Source: Chloroflexota bacterium (GTDB lineage Bacteria > Chloroflexota > UBA6077 > JACCZL01). From it: a DNA stretch of 64,000 nt. Where the stretch lies: contig JADZEM010000029.1 in the NCBI GenBank assembly GCA_020850535.1, positions 1-64,000 on the forward strand, given 5' to 3'. Positions 55,103 to 64,000 of the stretch are shown here, piece by piece. Below the pieces are notes generated by a model. The model ran no database searches and was not told the origin of the DNA. It saw only the letters and a program-made list of their open reading frames with translations. The position numbers were made by a program, and so were the translations under genes. How positions within the stretch are numbered: position 1 is the first letter of the stretch; every line of letters starts with the position of its first letter.

Positions 55103-56179
55103 TTGATTCAGAGACCGATGCTCGGCGTCGCGCGGGTGGCGCTGCTGTGCCTGCTGCCGCTGCTGCTCGGCGCGTGCGGGTTGCTCGGCGGCTCACCGAC
55201 CGCCGAGAAGCCGGCCGCCGAGGCGTCTCCGACCCTGCTGCCGCCGCCGAAGCCGATCTCGTCGCCCGAGCCGGGCGTTGCACTGTCTCCCGGCCTGATC
55301 GCGCCCGGCAGCCCGTCGCCCGTCGCGCCGCCGACGCCCGTGCCGCCGCCCGACCTCAACGCGAAGCCGCAAGCCAGCGCCGCCGTTTCCGGCGGCCCCC
55401 GCGCAACCGTCGCCAACACCGAAGGCCAGGGGGCGAACATGCGGGCCGAGCCAGCGGCGACCGCCCGGCTGATCCGGACCGTCAAGGAGGGAACCGAGCT
55501 TGAGGTGATCGGCGACGAGCGCGAGGCCGGCGGCCGAACGTGGCGGAATGTCCGCGACTCCGCCGACGGATCGGTCGGGTGGATCGTCAGCGAGCTGCTC
55601 GCGATCTCCGAGCCGCCCGCCGCCGCGCCTCCGCAAGCTGCACCCTCGCCGGTTGCGAAGCCGGCTGGTGAGCCGAAGCCGGCCACGGAAGGCAGCCCGG
55701 CCCCCCAGCCGAAGCCGAGCGGCTCACCGGCCGCCGGAGCACCGGCGGCCTCGGGTCCACCGGGCGCGGCGAAGCCCGGCCAGCGTATCGGCGACGAAGA
55801 CCGCGCCTATCTGGGCGCCCTCCAGGGGCCGGTCGACGCCCTGGGCACGGCCATCAGCTCCGCCAACGAGCAGATCGAGCGGGCCGGTGGCAAGCCGGAC
55901 ATCGCGTCCGATCCGGCCTGGCGGCGGGATACCGAGGCCGTGATCCAGTCGTTGCGCGACGCTTCCTCAAAGATCCGGGCTGCGAAGCCCGGGCCGAGCA
56001 CCGCCCCGGTGCAGCGCTACGCCCTCAACGCCGCCGACCGCGCCGACGAGGCTGCTGACGGCCTGAGCGCCGCTCTCAACTCGGGCGACACGCGCGGGCT
56101 GACCAACGTGCGTACCACCCTCGTGCGGATGCTCGCCGAGATCAACAACATGAACCTGACGCTGCTCGATCTCCAGTAG
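55103..56179 (+). CDS. SH3-domain lipoprotein
   Basis: 358 residues from TTG 55103, which has AGGAG seven bases upstream; ATG 55118 is the alternative. Signal peptide with lipobox LLLGACGLL, a Pro/Ala-rich linker, then one SH3b domain (NTEGQGANMRAEPAATARLI to GGRTWRNVRDSADG and GWIVSELL). A second Pro-rich linker precedes a C-terminal helical domain (GPVDALGTAISSANEQIERA to RTTLVRMLAEINNMNLTLLD). Likely a surface protein binding wall or polysaccharide. Confidence 0.78.
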   Translation: MIQRPMLGVARVALLCLLPLLLGACGLLGGSPTAEKPAAEASPTLLPPPKPISSPEPGVALSPGLIAPGSPSPVAPPTPVPPPDLNAKPQASAAVSGGPRATVANTEGQGANMRAEPAATARLIRTVKEGTELEVIGDEREAGGRTWRNVRDSADGSVGWIVSELLAISEPPAAAPPQAAPSPVAKPAGEPKPATEGSPAPQPKPSGSPAAGAPAASGPPGAAKPGQRIGDEDRAYLGALQGPVDALGTAISSANEQIERAGGKPDIASDPAWRRDTEAVIQSLRDASSKIRAAKPGPSTAPVQRYALNAADRADEAADGLSAALNSGDTRGLTNVRTTLVRMLAEINNMNLTLLDLQ

Positions 56180-56302
56180 TGCCTGTTCGACATGACCTGA
56201 GGTGCGCCACGGATACGTCGTACACTGTGTTGCAGCCCGTTGCAGTTCGCGGAACTTCGAGTGGGAGGATGGCGCAGGGCGCTCAGGTCGGTCCCAGTGC
56301 CG

Positions 56303-57541
56303 ATGATTCGGCGCGTGCGGATCAACAACTTCCGCAGCATTGAGGACTGCGACATCGCGCTGGGGCCGCTAACCATCCTGATCGGGCCGAATGGCTCCGG
56401 CAAGAGCAATTTCCTGCATGCGCTGGATCTCGTGGCCGACGCGCTGAACGGTGGTCTGGAGGCCGCTGTTCTCAGGCGGGGCGGCATCGTCAGCCTCCTG
56501 TCGCGCTGGGCAAGCGACGACCCGAATGCTCGGCTCCGAATTGAGATCGAAGTATCGATCTCCGATCAGCAAGGTGCCACGTACAGTATCGAGCTTGCCA
56601 GATCTGCCGGCGCCGCACGCATAGTCGAGGAGCGCTGCACGGTGCGGCGTTCACCGACAGGGCCTGCAGCCAGCGATGTCGAGGTGGCGAACTATGTCAT
56701 TCGCCAAGACGGGAGCGAATGGCATGATGCTCGTGGAGTGCAGTTTGTGCCGCGGATCGTTCCCGACGGAGGGACACAGACGCTCGTGCTCCCGCACCTT
56801 GCCGATCATGTGCCGTACGGAACGATTCTCCGTGCCCTGCGCGGGCTGGCCTTCTACAGCCTGCACGATGCACCGATGCGGAAGCCACAAGAAATCGATG
56901 GCAGCGAGCGTCTTCGCGCTGATGGGTCGAATGTCGCGGGCATCTACAGGCGGCTGCAGAGCACGAATCAGTTTGGCTGGCGACCGGCTGACGCGGTGAC
57001 GGATGTACTCCGCGTGGTCACACCGGGAGTCAGCGGTATCTCAGTATCGACGATCGACAATTTCGAGGTGCTTCGGTTCGAGCAGGTGCTCGAGCGTGCA
57101 GAAGCGCCGGTCTCGTTCTCCGCGAGTGAAATGTCCTACGGCACGCTTCGGACCCTTGGCGTGCTCGTCGCACTGTACCAGGGCAGTATGGCGGGAGGAT
57201 CGTCCGTCACGCTCGTGGAGTTGGAGGAGCCGGAAAGTGCTGTCCATCCGGGCGCCGCACCGCTCCTGCTGGAGGCGATGCAGGAGGCAGCGCTTTCAAC
57301 CCAGGTGTTTGCGACCTCCCACAGCGCGGCGATGCTGGATCAGGACGACCTCGACGTGTCGATGCTTCGGGTGGTGTCGCGGCATGGTGGACGGACGACG
57401 ATCGGTGCGGTCGATACTGTGAGTCAGAGCCTGATCGCGGCTGGGCTCTTTACCGCTGGCGAGTTGATGCGGTCACGGCAGTTCCGCCCCGAGCGGGACG
57501 TGCGTGCGTTTGAGTCCAGAACCGCGGTTTCGGCCTCGTGA
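56303..57541 (+). CDS. AAA family ATPase (RecF/OLD-like)
   Basis: 412 residues from ATG 56303 (MIRRVRINNFRSIEDCD); the frame also opens at 56240. Walker A IGPNGSGKSNFLHAL, ABC-type signature region EMSYGTLRTLGVL, Walker B VTLVELEEPESAVHPG and the His switch in FATSHSAAMLD. This AAA_15/AAA_21 group is common in defence islands, often with a DUF4276 gene directly downstream as here. That partner is broken. Codon usage is slightly less GC-rich than the neighbours, which hints at acquisition. Confidence 0.88.
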   Translation: MIRRVRINNFRSIEDCDIALGPLTILIGPNGSGKSNFLHALDLVADALNGGLEAAVLRRGGIVSLLSRWASDDPNARLRIEIEVSISDQQGATYSIELARSAGAARIVEERCTVRRSPTGPAASDVEVANYVIRQDGSEWHDARGVQFVPRIVPDGGTQTLVLPHLADHVPYGTILRALRGLAFYSLHDAPMRKPQEIDGSERLRADGSNVAGIYRRLQSTNQFGWRPADAVTDVLRVVTPGVSGISVSTIDNFEVLRFEQVLERAEAPVSFSASEMSYGTLRTLGVLVALYQGSMAGGSSVTLVELEEPESAVHPGAAPLLLEAMQEAALSTQVFATSHSAAMLDQDDLDVSMLRVVSRHGGRTTIGAVDTVSQSLIAAGLFTAGELMRSRQFRPERDVRAFESRTAVSAS

Positions 57542-57977
57542 CCGAGCTTCCTCGTATCGTATCCGTCGTTGAAGGTGAGGCTGAAGACAGGGCGAACGCC
57601 GTTCCGGCACGGTCAACCACCGGGCTTGCTTGGTGACGAACTGGCCCGAGTTCTGGAGCCGCTGGCAGGCGGTCGGCCACTGGCGGTCCTGTGGGCTGAG
57701 CGTGAGTACGAAGCCTGGCTCGTTGCAGGCCGACCTGTTGATGCACGATCGCGGCCTGACTGACGGCGTGGAAGTTCCCGGTGATCCGGATGCGCTTCGG
57801 GATCCGAAGGGGTGGCTCACGTCGAACATGCGAGAGCGACAGGCCTACGCACCGATGAGGCATCAGACACGTTTCACCGCGATGTTCAATATCGATGGAG
57901 CACTCGGACGTTCGCCGTCGTTCGCTCGGGCCTATCACGAGATCGAGCGACTGGTTCGTACAGTGCACCAACGTTGA
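57538..57977 (+). pseudogene. Decayed DUF4276 gene, partner of the AAA ATPase
   Basis: Reads through three frames. The start GTG 57538 gives VTELPRIVSVVEGEAE (typical VEGEGE opening), then the frame changes to PPGLLGDELARVLEPLAGG and LAVLWAEREYEAWLVAG, then near 57725 to GVEVPGDPDALRDPKGWL, NIDGALGRSPSFARAYHEI and a stop at 57977. The segments line up with successive parts of DUF4276, but a central part with the acidic DADD-type motif is missing and at least two frameshifts are needed. Confidence 0.7.
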
Positions 57978-57993
57978 CAGGACACCTGCAGCT

Positions 57994-58210
57994 CAGGGCG
58001 ATTGCATGTTCATTGGTGTTCCCGGAGCATCATGGAACGGGCGGTCGGGGACTGAAGTCCCCGCCTACACTCCTGCAGTCGCTGCGCGACGGACGCAGGG
58101 AACGGCTGGGGCTGGCGAGCCTGGAGCGTCGCGCAGCGACTGCAGGAGTGTAGGCGGGGCTTTCAAGCCCCGACGCGGCGACACGACGCGCTCAACATAC
58201 GATTGCACTG
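57994..58210. mobile_element. MITE-like palindromic element, copy 2
   Basis: 217 bp. The left end CAGGGCGATTGCATGT is intact and the inner inverted segments are conserved. The right end has decayed (AACATACGATTGCACTG instead of AACATGCAATCGCCCTG). Preceded by ACCTGCAGCT (57984-57993), which recurs only after copy 3. Separated from copy 3 by ten bases. Confidence 0.8.
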
Positions 58211-58220
58211 GTAGCAGCAT

Positions 58221-58438
58221 CAGGGCGATTGCATGTCTGTTGGTGCTCCCGAGGCACCGTCACACGCGAGGTCGGGGACTGAAGTCCCCGCCTACAGTCA
58301 CGCCGTCGCTGCGCGACGGACACCGGGCACGGACAGGGACTGGTGCGACTGGAGCGTCGCGCAGCGACTGCAGGATGGTAGGCGGGGACTTCAGTCCCCG
58401 ACGCCGCGGCACGACGACATCAACATGCAATCGCCCTG
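58221..58438. mobile_element. MITE-like palindromic element, copy 3
   Basis: 218 bp, same length as copy 1, with both 16-bp termini intact. Followed by ACCTGCAGCT (58439-58448), matching the ten bases before copy 2. The pair 57994-58438 therefore sits as one 445-bp unit inside a single 10-bp target duplication. Confidence 0.85.
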
Positions 58439-58540
58439 ACCTGCAGCTGCTGTGCTTCGGAGAACGTGCGCTCGATGCAGTAGAATGCCGAGAACTGACT
58501 GAATCATTCGTCCGGGCAGAGTGCCGGCGCCGAGGATGAG

Positions 58541-60091
58541 ATGCGCGCGCTGATCAGCGTGTTCGACAAGACTGGTGTGGTGGACTTCGCTCGTGGGCTG
58601 GCCGATCGCGGCGTCGAGCTGATCGCCACTGGCAACACCGAAGCCATGCTCCGTGAGAGTGGCGTCGCCGTGCGCGGTATTCAGGAGCTGACCGGCTTCC
58701 CCGAGATCCTGGGCGGTCGCGTCAAGACCTTGCACCCGCTGATCTACGCCGGCATTCTCGGGTTGCGCCATGACCCCGGCCATCTCGAAGAGATGGACCG
58801 CGTCGGCGCATCGCCCATCGATTTCGTGGTCTGTAACCTCTACCCGTTCCGCGAGACCGCCAAGGGCTCCGGCCAGGATCTCGCGAACGTGCTGGAGAAC
58901 ATCGACATCGGCGGCGTGACGCTCCTGCGGGCGGCGGCCAAGAACTTCGCCCAGGTCGTGCCGATCTGCGACCCGATGGACTACGGGACCGTCCTCGACG
59001 AGCTGGCCAGCGACGCCGGCAACGTGGGCCAGGGGATTCGCAGGCGGCTGGCGGCCAAGGCGTTCCAGCACTGCGCCGTCTACGACACCCACATCTCGGG
59101 CTACCTGCGGAGCGCCGACGAGCTGTTCCCGGATCACCTGACGCTCGCCATGAAGAAGATCGGCGAGCTGCGGTACGGCGAGAACCCGCATCAGCTGGCC
59201 GCGTTCTATGCCGACAGCACCATCCGCAGCCTGCCGCGCGGCGTCGTCAGCGGCCGACAGCTACACGGCAAACAGCTCGCCTTCAATAACACCTACGACC
59301 TCGACGCTGCCTGGCGCATCGTGGCCGACTTCTCCGCGCCAACGGTCGCCATCGTCAAGCACGGCAACCCGGTCGGGCTGGCCTGCGGCGACGATCTCGC
59401 CGAGACCTATCGGCGGGCCGTGGCCGGCGATCCGCAAACGGCGTTCGGCGGCGCGATCAGCTTCAACCGGACCGTCAACGAGGCGGCCGCCCGCGAGATC
59501 GCCGAGGTCTTCTTCGAGGACTTGATCGCCCCGGACTACACCCCCGAGGCGCTGGCCGTCCTCCAGAAGAAGCGCGATCTCCGCATCATGGCGACCGGCT
59601 ACCAGCCGGAGCGGCCCGGCGAGATCGAGGCCGGCGACCTCGACTTCAAGCGCGTGGTGGGCGGCTGGCTGGTGCAGACCCGCGATGCCCTCCCCGAGAA
59701 CATGCTGACCCGCGACGTGGTCACCACGCGCCCGCCCACCCTCTCCGAGCTGACCAGCCTCCTCTTCGCGTGGCGGGCCGTCAAGCACGTCCACTCGCAC
59801 GGCATCGTGCTGGCGCGCGGCCTCCAGCTGGTCGGCCTGGGCGCCGGGCAGCCGAGCCGGGTAGACGCCGTCGATCTGGCCTGCCGGAAGGCCGGCGACC
59901 GTGCAGCCGGCGCGGTGATGGCGTCCGATGCCTTCTTCCCGTTCCCGGACGGTATCGAGCGGGCGGCGGCGGCCGGCGTCACGGCGGTCATCCACCCGGG
60001 CGGCTCGATCCGCGATCAGCAGGCCATCGAGGTGGCGAACCGTCACCACATGGCGATGATCTTCACCCACCAGCGACACTTCAAGCACTAG
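58541..60091 (+). CDS. purH: Bifunctional AICAR transformylase / IMP cyclohydrolase PurH
   Basis: 516 residues. The N-terminal IMP cyclohydrolase (MGS-like) domain has ALISVFDKTGVVDFARGL and GGRVKTLHPLIYAGIL. The C-terminal transformylase domain has GENPHQLAAFY, GKQLAFNNTYDLDAAWRI, the Lys-His catalytic pair in IVKHGNPVGLA, and SDAFFPFPDGIERA near the end. It catalyses the last two steps of de novo IMP synthesis. Start ATG 58541 after GAGGATGAG. Confidence 0.96.
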   Translation: MRALISVFDKTGVVDFARGLADRGVELIATGNTEAMLRESGVAVRGIQELTGFPEILGGRVKTLHPLIYAGILGLRHDPGHLEEMDRVGASPIDFVVCNLYPFRETAKGSGQDLANVLENIDIGGVTLLRAAAKNFAQVVPICDPMDYGTVLDELASDAGNVGQGIRRRLAAKAFQHCAVYDTHISGYLRSADELFPDHLTLAMKKIGELRYGENPHQLAAFYADSTIRSLPRGVVSGRQLHGKQLAFNNTYDLDAAWRIVADFSAPTVAIVKHGNPVGLACGDDLAETYRRAVAGDPQTAFGGAISFNRTVNEAAAREIAEVFFEDLIAPDYTPEALAVLQKKRDLRIMATGYQPERPGEIEAGDLDFKRVVGGWLVQTRDALPENMLTRDVVTTRPPTLSELTSLLFAWRAVKHVHSHGIVLARGLQLVGLGAGQPSRVDAVDLACRKAGDRAAGAVMASDAFFPFPDGIERAAAAGVTAVIHPGGSIRDQQAIEVANRHHMAMIFTHQRHFKH

Positions 60092-60160
60092 GTCTGAGGG
60101 GGCCGCCTCGCGATCCGAGACGTGAACGTGCCCCGCCCAGTACACCGCCGAGGCGATGCG

Positions 60161-60628
60161 ATGAGCGCGGACCCGGACTGCCACGGAGCCTGTGACGGAG
60201 CGGACGACCGAAATGGGCGGTCGTCGCTGCGGATGACGCCGCAGCGGCAGGCCATCCTTGACGCCGTGCGCGCCAGCAACGATCACCCGCGCGCCGCCGA
60301 CATCTACGAGCGGGTGCGGCGGGTGCAGCCGGGCATCGCGTTCGCCACGGTCTACAACGCCCTGCACGCCCTGGCCGATCACGGCATCATCCTGCAGCTC
60401 TCGTTTGGCGACCATGCCAGCCGCTTCGACGCGCGCACCGACCGTCACGATCACGCGCTCTGCACGGCATGCGGGGATCTCGTGGATGCGGTCGCGCCGC
60501 CCTCGTTGGAGACGATCCAGCAGGCCGCTGCCGAGACCGGCTTCAGCATCCGGGCCTATCACACCCAGCTGCTCGGCGTGTGCGCCGCCTGCCAGCAGTG
60601 CGCTGTGGCGGAGACCGCCCGCCTGTAG
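60161..60628 (+). CDS. Fur-family regulator (PerR/Zur-like)
   Basis: 155 residues from ATG 60161; an earlier GTG at 60122 adds 13. The winged helix is RMTPQRQAILDAVRASNDHP with FATVYNALHALADHGII; the metal site includes RHDHALCTACG, then GVCAACQQC. Second Fur paralog of the window; whether it senses peroxide or zinc cannot be decided. Nearby genes give no clue. Confidence 0.88.
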   Translation: MSADPDCHGACDGADDRNGRSSLRMTPQRQAILDAVRASNDHPRAADIYERVRRVQPGIAFATVYNALHALADHGIILQLSFGDHASRFDARTDRHDHALCTACGDLVDAVAPPSLETIQQAAAETGFSIRAYHTQLLGVCAACQQCAVAETARL

Positions 60629-60689
60629 CCCATGAAGGTCTGCTGCGAGGTCGCGCAGGGCGCCCTACGGCTCCGAGGGACGGGCAGCG

Positions 60690-62651
60690 ATGGACCGACC
60701 TGATCTGCGCGAATGGCTCAGCACCAACGGCCTCGGCGGGTACGCCAGCGCCACCGTCAGCGGCGCAAACACCCGCCGCTATCATGGCCTCCTCGTGGCC
60801 GCGCTGGAGCCGCCCGGCCGGCGGACCGTGCTCCTCTCGCGGCTCGACGAGACGGCGATCGTCGGCGGCGAGGTCTACGACCTGGCAACCAACCTCTGGG
60901 CGTCGGGAATCACCGCGCCGGAGGGCTTCCGCCACCTGACCGCCTTCGAGCCCGAGCCGGTGCCGACCTGGACGTTCGGGGTGGGCCCTGGTAGGTTGGT
61001 CAAGCGTGTCGCCAGCCTGCCCGGCCACAATGCCGTAGCCGTCAGCTACCAGCTGGAGGTCGGCCCGCCCGTGCGCCTCGAACTCAAGGTGCTGGCGAAC
61101 TCGCGCGACTTCCATGGCGATACCCACGGGCGGCCGGACTGGCGCTTCGTGCAGGAGCGTCTGCCGGCCGAGGGCGGCGCTGGCCGCCTGCGGGTGGCCG
61201 CCTGGGACGGCGCGCCGTCCTGGACGCTGAGCTGGCACAGCGACGCGCCCGCCGACTACCGGCCGTCCGGCCAGTGGTACTGGAGCTACGCCTACCCCGA
61301 GGAGGCGGCGCGCGGTCTCAATTCCGTTGAGGACAACTACTGCCTGGGCATTCTCGACGTGCGGCTGGCGGCCGGCGGCCGTGTCGATCTGCTGGCGTCC
61401 GCCGAGCCGCTCGACTGCTGGCCGACCACCGACGAGCTGGCCGAGCAGGCCGTTCGCCGTCGCCGCGAGCAAGTGCTGGCAGCCGCTCTGCCGCCCTCCC
61501 GCGCGTCAGAGCGGCTGGTGGCGGCTGCCGACCAGTTCCTGGTTCGGCGCGCCTCGACGGACGGCACGACGGTCATCGCCGGCTACCCCTGGTTTGGCGA
61601 CTGGGGCCGCGACACGATGATCGCGCTGCCCGGCCTGACCCTGACCACGCAGCGCTTCGCCGAGGCCCGCGAGATCCTCCGGACGTTTGCGCGGTACTGC
61701 GACCGGGGCCTGCTGCCGAATCGCTTTCCCGACCACGGCGAAGCGCCCGAGTACAACACGGTCGATGCCACGCTGTGGTGGTTTCACGCCCTCGACCGAT
61801 ACTGGCGGCTCAGCGGCGACGACACGCTCGTGCACGAGCAGTTCCCGCTGCTGACCGGCGTGATCGACTGGCATCTGCGCGGCGCCCGCCACTGCATCCG
61901 CGCGGATCCGGCGGACGGGCTCCTCCAGGCCGGCGAGCCGGGCGTCCAGCTCACCTGGATGGACGCCCGCATCGGCGACTGGGTGGTGACGCCGCGCTAC
62001 GGCAAGCCGGTCGAGGTGAACGCGCTCTGGCTCAACGCCCTGAGCGTCATGGCGCGGTTCGCGGAGCACCTGTCCGTGGACGCCAGCCGCTACCGGCGGC
62101 TGGCCGAGCACGCGCGCCAGGGCATGCAGCAGTTCTGGAGCGCCGAGCACGGCTACCTGTTCGATGTGATCTCGCCGAACGGCGCCGGTGACCCGACCCT
62201 GCGTCCAAATCTGTTGTTCGCGTTCAGCCTGCCCACGTCGGCGTTCACGCGGGAGCAGGGCGAGCAGGTGTTGGCAGTCGTGCGCGAACGGCTGCTGACG
62301 CCGTACGGGCCGCGCTCCCTGGCCCCCGGCAGCCCGGGCTACGATGGCCACTACGCCGGCGACGCGTTCCACCGCGACAGCGTCTATCACCAGGGCGCGG
62401 TCTGGCCGTGGCTGCTCGGGGCCTACGCCGATGCCCTGGTGAACGTGCGCGGGCGGACCCCTGCCGTCCTCGGCGAGCTGCGCGAGCGCGTCGCGCCGCT
62501 CCTTCGCCACCTGGAGGCGGAAGCGTGCCTCGGCAGCGTCTCCGAGATCTTCGATGGCGACCCTCCCCATGCCCCGAACGGCTGCGTGGCGCAGGCGTGG
62601 TCCGTGGCCGAGCTGCTCCGCGTCCACGCCATGACGGTGTCCCCCGCGTAA
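60690..62651 (+). CDS. Glycogen debranching-type amylo-alpha-1,6-glucosidase
   Basis: 653 residues, single-polypeptide prokaryotic debranching enzyme type. N-terminal GDE domain opens with LREWLSTNGLGGYASATVSG and NTRRYHGLLVAAL. The (alpha/alpha)6 catalytic domain carries WFGDWGRDTMIALPGL, the segment EYNTVDATLWWFHALDRYW, and HRDSVYHQGAVWPWLLG. It hydrolyses alpha-1,6 branch points of glycogen-like glucans. Confidence 0.9.
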   Translation: MDRPDLREWLSTNGLGGYASATVSGANTRRYHGLLVAALEPPGRRTVLLSRLDETAIVGGEVYDLATNLWASGITAPEGFRHLTAFEPEPVPTWTFGVGPGRLVKRVASLPGHNAVAVSYQLEVGPPVRLELKVLANSRDFHGDTHGRPDWRFVQERLPAEGGAGRLRVAAWDGAPSWTLSWHSDAPADYRPSGQWYWSYAYPEEAARGLNSVEDNYCLGILDVRLAAGGRVDLLASAEPLDCWPTTDELAEQAVRRRREQVLAAALPPSRASERLVAAADQFLVRRASTDGTTVIAGYPWFGDWGRDTMIALPGLTLTTQRFAEAREILRTFARYCDRGLLPNRFPDHGEAPEYNTVDATLWWFHALDRYWRLSGDDTLVHEQFPLLTGVIDWHLRGARHCIRADPADGLLQAGEPGVQLTWMDARIGDWVVTPRYGKPVEVNALWLNALSVMARFAEHLSVDASRYRRLAEHARQGMQQFWSAEHGYLFDVISPNGAGDPTLRPNLLFAFSLPTSAFTREQGEQVLAVVRERLLTPYGPRSLAPGSPGYDGHYAGDAFHRDSVYHQGAVWPWLLGAYADALVNVRGRTPAVLGELRERVAPLLRHLEAEACLGSVSEIFDGDPPHAPNGCVAQAWSVAELLRVHAMTVSPA

Positions 62652-62665
62652 CTGTCGGGCGACCG

Positions 62666-62830
62666 ATGACCTTGCTACCCTGTACGTCGTGGATGCGAGC
62701 TTCTTCCCGTCGAACAGCTCGGTCAACCCATCGCTGACCACCATCGCCAACGCCCTCCGGGTCGGCGACCGGCTCCTGGAGCGGATGGGGATGCGGCGGC
62801 GGCGCGACGGCGCGATGGTCACCGCGTAGG
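62666..62830 (+). pseudogene. C-terminal stub of a GMC-family oxidoreductase
   Basis: One frame reads [20 protein letters not shown] then [20 protein letters not shown] and ends with TAG at 62828-62830. This is the characteristic glucose-methanol-choline oxidoreductase C-terminus, with the conserved VVDaSvfP and NPtlT blocks. The rest of the gene is absent, replaced by the debranching-enzyme gene upstream. Confidence 0.6.
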
Positions 62831-62841
62831 AGTAGCCAGCA

Positions 62842-64000
62842 TGTCGATCCATGAGACCGTCGAAGGGCGCCGCCTGGCCGAGGCGCGGTCCGGCGCCCAG
62901 GGCTGGAAGGTCTGGGGGCCATACCTCAGCGACCGCCAGTGGGGGACTGTCCGCGAGGACTACAGCACGTACGGGACAGCCTGGGAGTATTTCACGCACG
63001 ACGACGCCCGCAGCCGCGTCTATCGCTGGGGCGAGGACGGCATCGGCGGCTACTCCGACGACCAGCAGCGGCTGTGCTTCGCGCTGGCGCTCTGGAACGG
63101 GCGAGACCCGATCCTCAAAGAGCGCTACTTTGGGCTGACCGGCAACCAGGGGAACCACGGCGAAGACGTTAAGGAGTACTACTTCTACCTCGATGCCACG
63201 CCCACGGCGTCCTACCTGAAGATGCTCTACAAGTACCCACAGGCCGCCTTCCCCTATGCGGACCTCTGCGACACCAACGCCCGGCGCAGCCGCGAGGAGC
63301 CCGAGTACGAGTTGATCGACACCGGCGTATTTGCCGAGGATCGCTACTTCGATGTGGCGATCGAGTACGCCAAGGCCGGCCCTGACGATACGCTCATCCG
63401 CATCAGCGCCACCAACCACGGCCCAGACGAGGCTGAGCTGCACCTGCTGCCGTCCCTCTGGTTCCGCAATACCTGGATCTGGGGCGGCTCGCACGACACG
63501 CACCCCAAGCCGCTCCTGCGACGGCAGACCGGCGGCGACGGGCAGGTTGTCGTGCGCGCGGAGCACCCGGAGCTTGGCCCGACGACGCTGACCTGCGAGG
63601 GTGCGCCCGCGCTCCTGTTCACCGAGAACGAGACGAATGCCCAGCGCCTCTTCAACGCGCCGAACTACGCGCCATTCGTCAAGGACGGCATCAACGACGC
63701 CGTGGTGCATGGGCTGGCCGACCGCGTCAACATGGCGCAGCAGGGCACCAAGGCTGCCGCCCACTATCGGCTGAGTGTCGCCCCCGGAGCTACCGAGACG
63801 ATCCGCCTGCGCCTGACCGGCGACGCCACCATGCCGCCGCCCGTCAACCCCGCCGACGATCCCCGTGAGAACGGCCACGTGCGGAATCGGCCTGCGCGCA
63901 ACGCTCATCATGAGGATGACGACGAGTTCGAGGACGAGGTGTTCGGCGGTGAGGGCGCATGGGGCGTCTGGGACGACGAGCGCGCCTTTCGCGGCCGCTC
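62842..64000 (+). CDS. Glucosidase, GH63/MGH1-like, partial at the right edge
   Basis: At least 386 residues, open to the end of the window. ATG 62842 follows AGGAG by eight bases. N-terminal sequence [20 protein letters not shown] and [18 protein letters not shown], then [20 protein letters not shown] and [11 protein letters not shown], is characteristic of bacterial GH63-like glucosidases annotated as MGH1-like. The catalytic (alpha/alpha)6 domain should follow outside the window. Neighbouring the debranching enzyme, it suggests alpha-glucan or oligosaccharide turnover. Confidence 0.85.

Noticed and set aside
57994-58438. CRISPR array
   Set aside because: Only two long units with a 10-bp spacer, terminal inverted repeats and flanking duplication. 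This is a mobile-element pattern.
61506-63911. 801-codon minus-strand frame over the debranching enzyme and glucosidase
   Set aside because: Spans two well-recognised plus-strand genes; no family signal in the minus frame.

Overview
The window is 64 kb of high-GC (roughly two-thirds G+C) bacterial chromosome with densely packed genes on both strands. The gene set suggests a Gram-positive-type or monoderm member of the Chloroflexota. The evidence is a fused CtaA-CtaB heme O/A synthase, several secreted proteins with bacterial SH3 domains on Pro/Thr/Ala-rich linkers, RNase J, a PrkA/DUF444/SpoVR cluster, a furA-katG pair, TIGR01906 and DUF2085 membrane proteins, and a selenocysteine tRNA. The placement is inferred from gene content, not from a phylogeny. 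Apart from the tRNA no RNA gene was found, and no CRISPR array, prophage or intact transposase.

Layout. 0-10.8 kb: a broken membrane gene, a class A beta-lactamase-fold protein, a phosphotriesterase-family hydrolase, a HEPN/MNT pair, RNase J divergent from nrdR, a CPBP protease, a LarA-like protein, an SH3 membrane protein and a secreted clan GH-A glycosidase with an SH3 tail. 10.8-18.9 kb (minus strand): nine co-directional genes, in order ECF sigma factor, PrkA, DUF444, SpoVR, zf-HC2 putative anti-sigma, glutaredoxin-like protein, DUF2085, TIGR01906 and HAD phosphatase; several junctions overlap by 4 bp. 19-33 kb: DUF503, tRNA-Sec, a receiver protein, a glycine-zipper stress protein, an M16 peptidase pair, a DUF5989-carbamoyltransferase-SDR cluster, a beta-hydroxyacid dehydrogenase, a phospholipase D-like protein and a large hybrid histidine kinase. 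33-41.7 kb: furA-katG, then a carbohydrate ABC importer with an enolase-superfamily enzyme behind a perfect palindromic operator candidate.

41.7-44.9 kb is an eroded accessory stretch with a MITE-like element carrying a 10-bp target duplication, a second inverted-repeat element, a frameshifted surface-protein pseudogene and an orphan protein. 44.9-48.8 kb is a heme block: a fused two-half siroheme-decarboxylase-like protein divergent from the CtaA-CtaB fusion and a SCO protein. 48.8-56.2 kb holds an acyl-CoA-dehydrogenase-fold protein, a 635-residue orphan protein, DUF420, an ABC-2 exporter and an SH3 lipoprotein. 56.3-58.4 kb has an OLD/RecF-like ATPase followed by a decayed DUF4276 gene and two more copies of the MITE-like element inside one shared 10-bp duplication. 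58.5-64 kb carries purH, a second Fur regulator, a glycogen-debranching-type enzyme, a GMC-oxidoreductase remnant and a partial glucosidase.

The clearest undescribed item is the roughly 218-bp palindromic MITE family (three copies). Other notable points are several likely leaderless transcripts, a 30-bp perfect palindrome running into the sco stop, C-terminal stubs of metabolic genes, and the nine-gene sigma/stress-kinase array.
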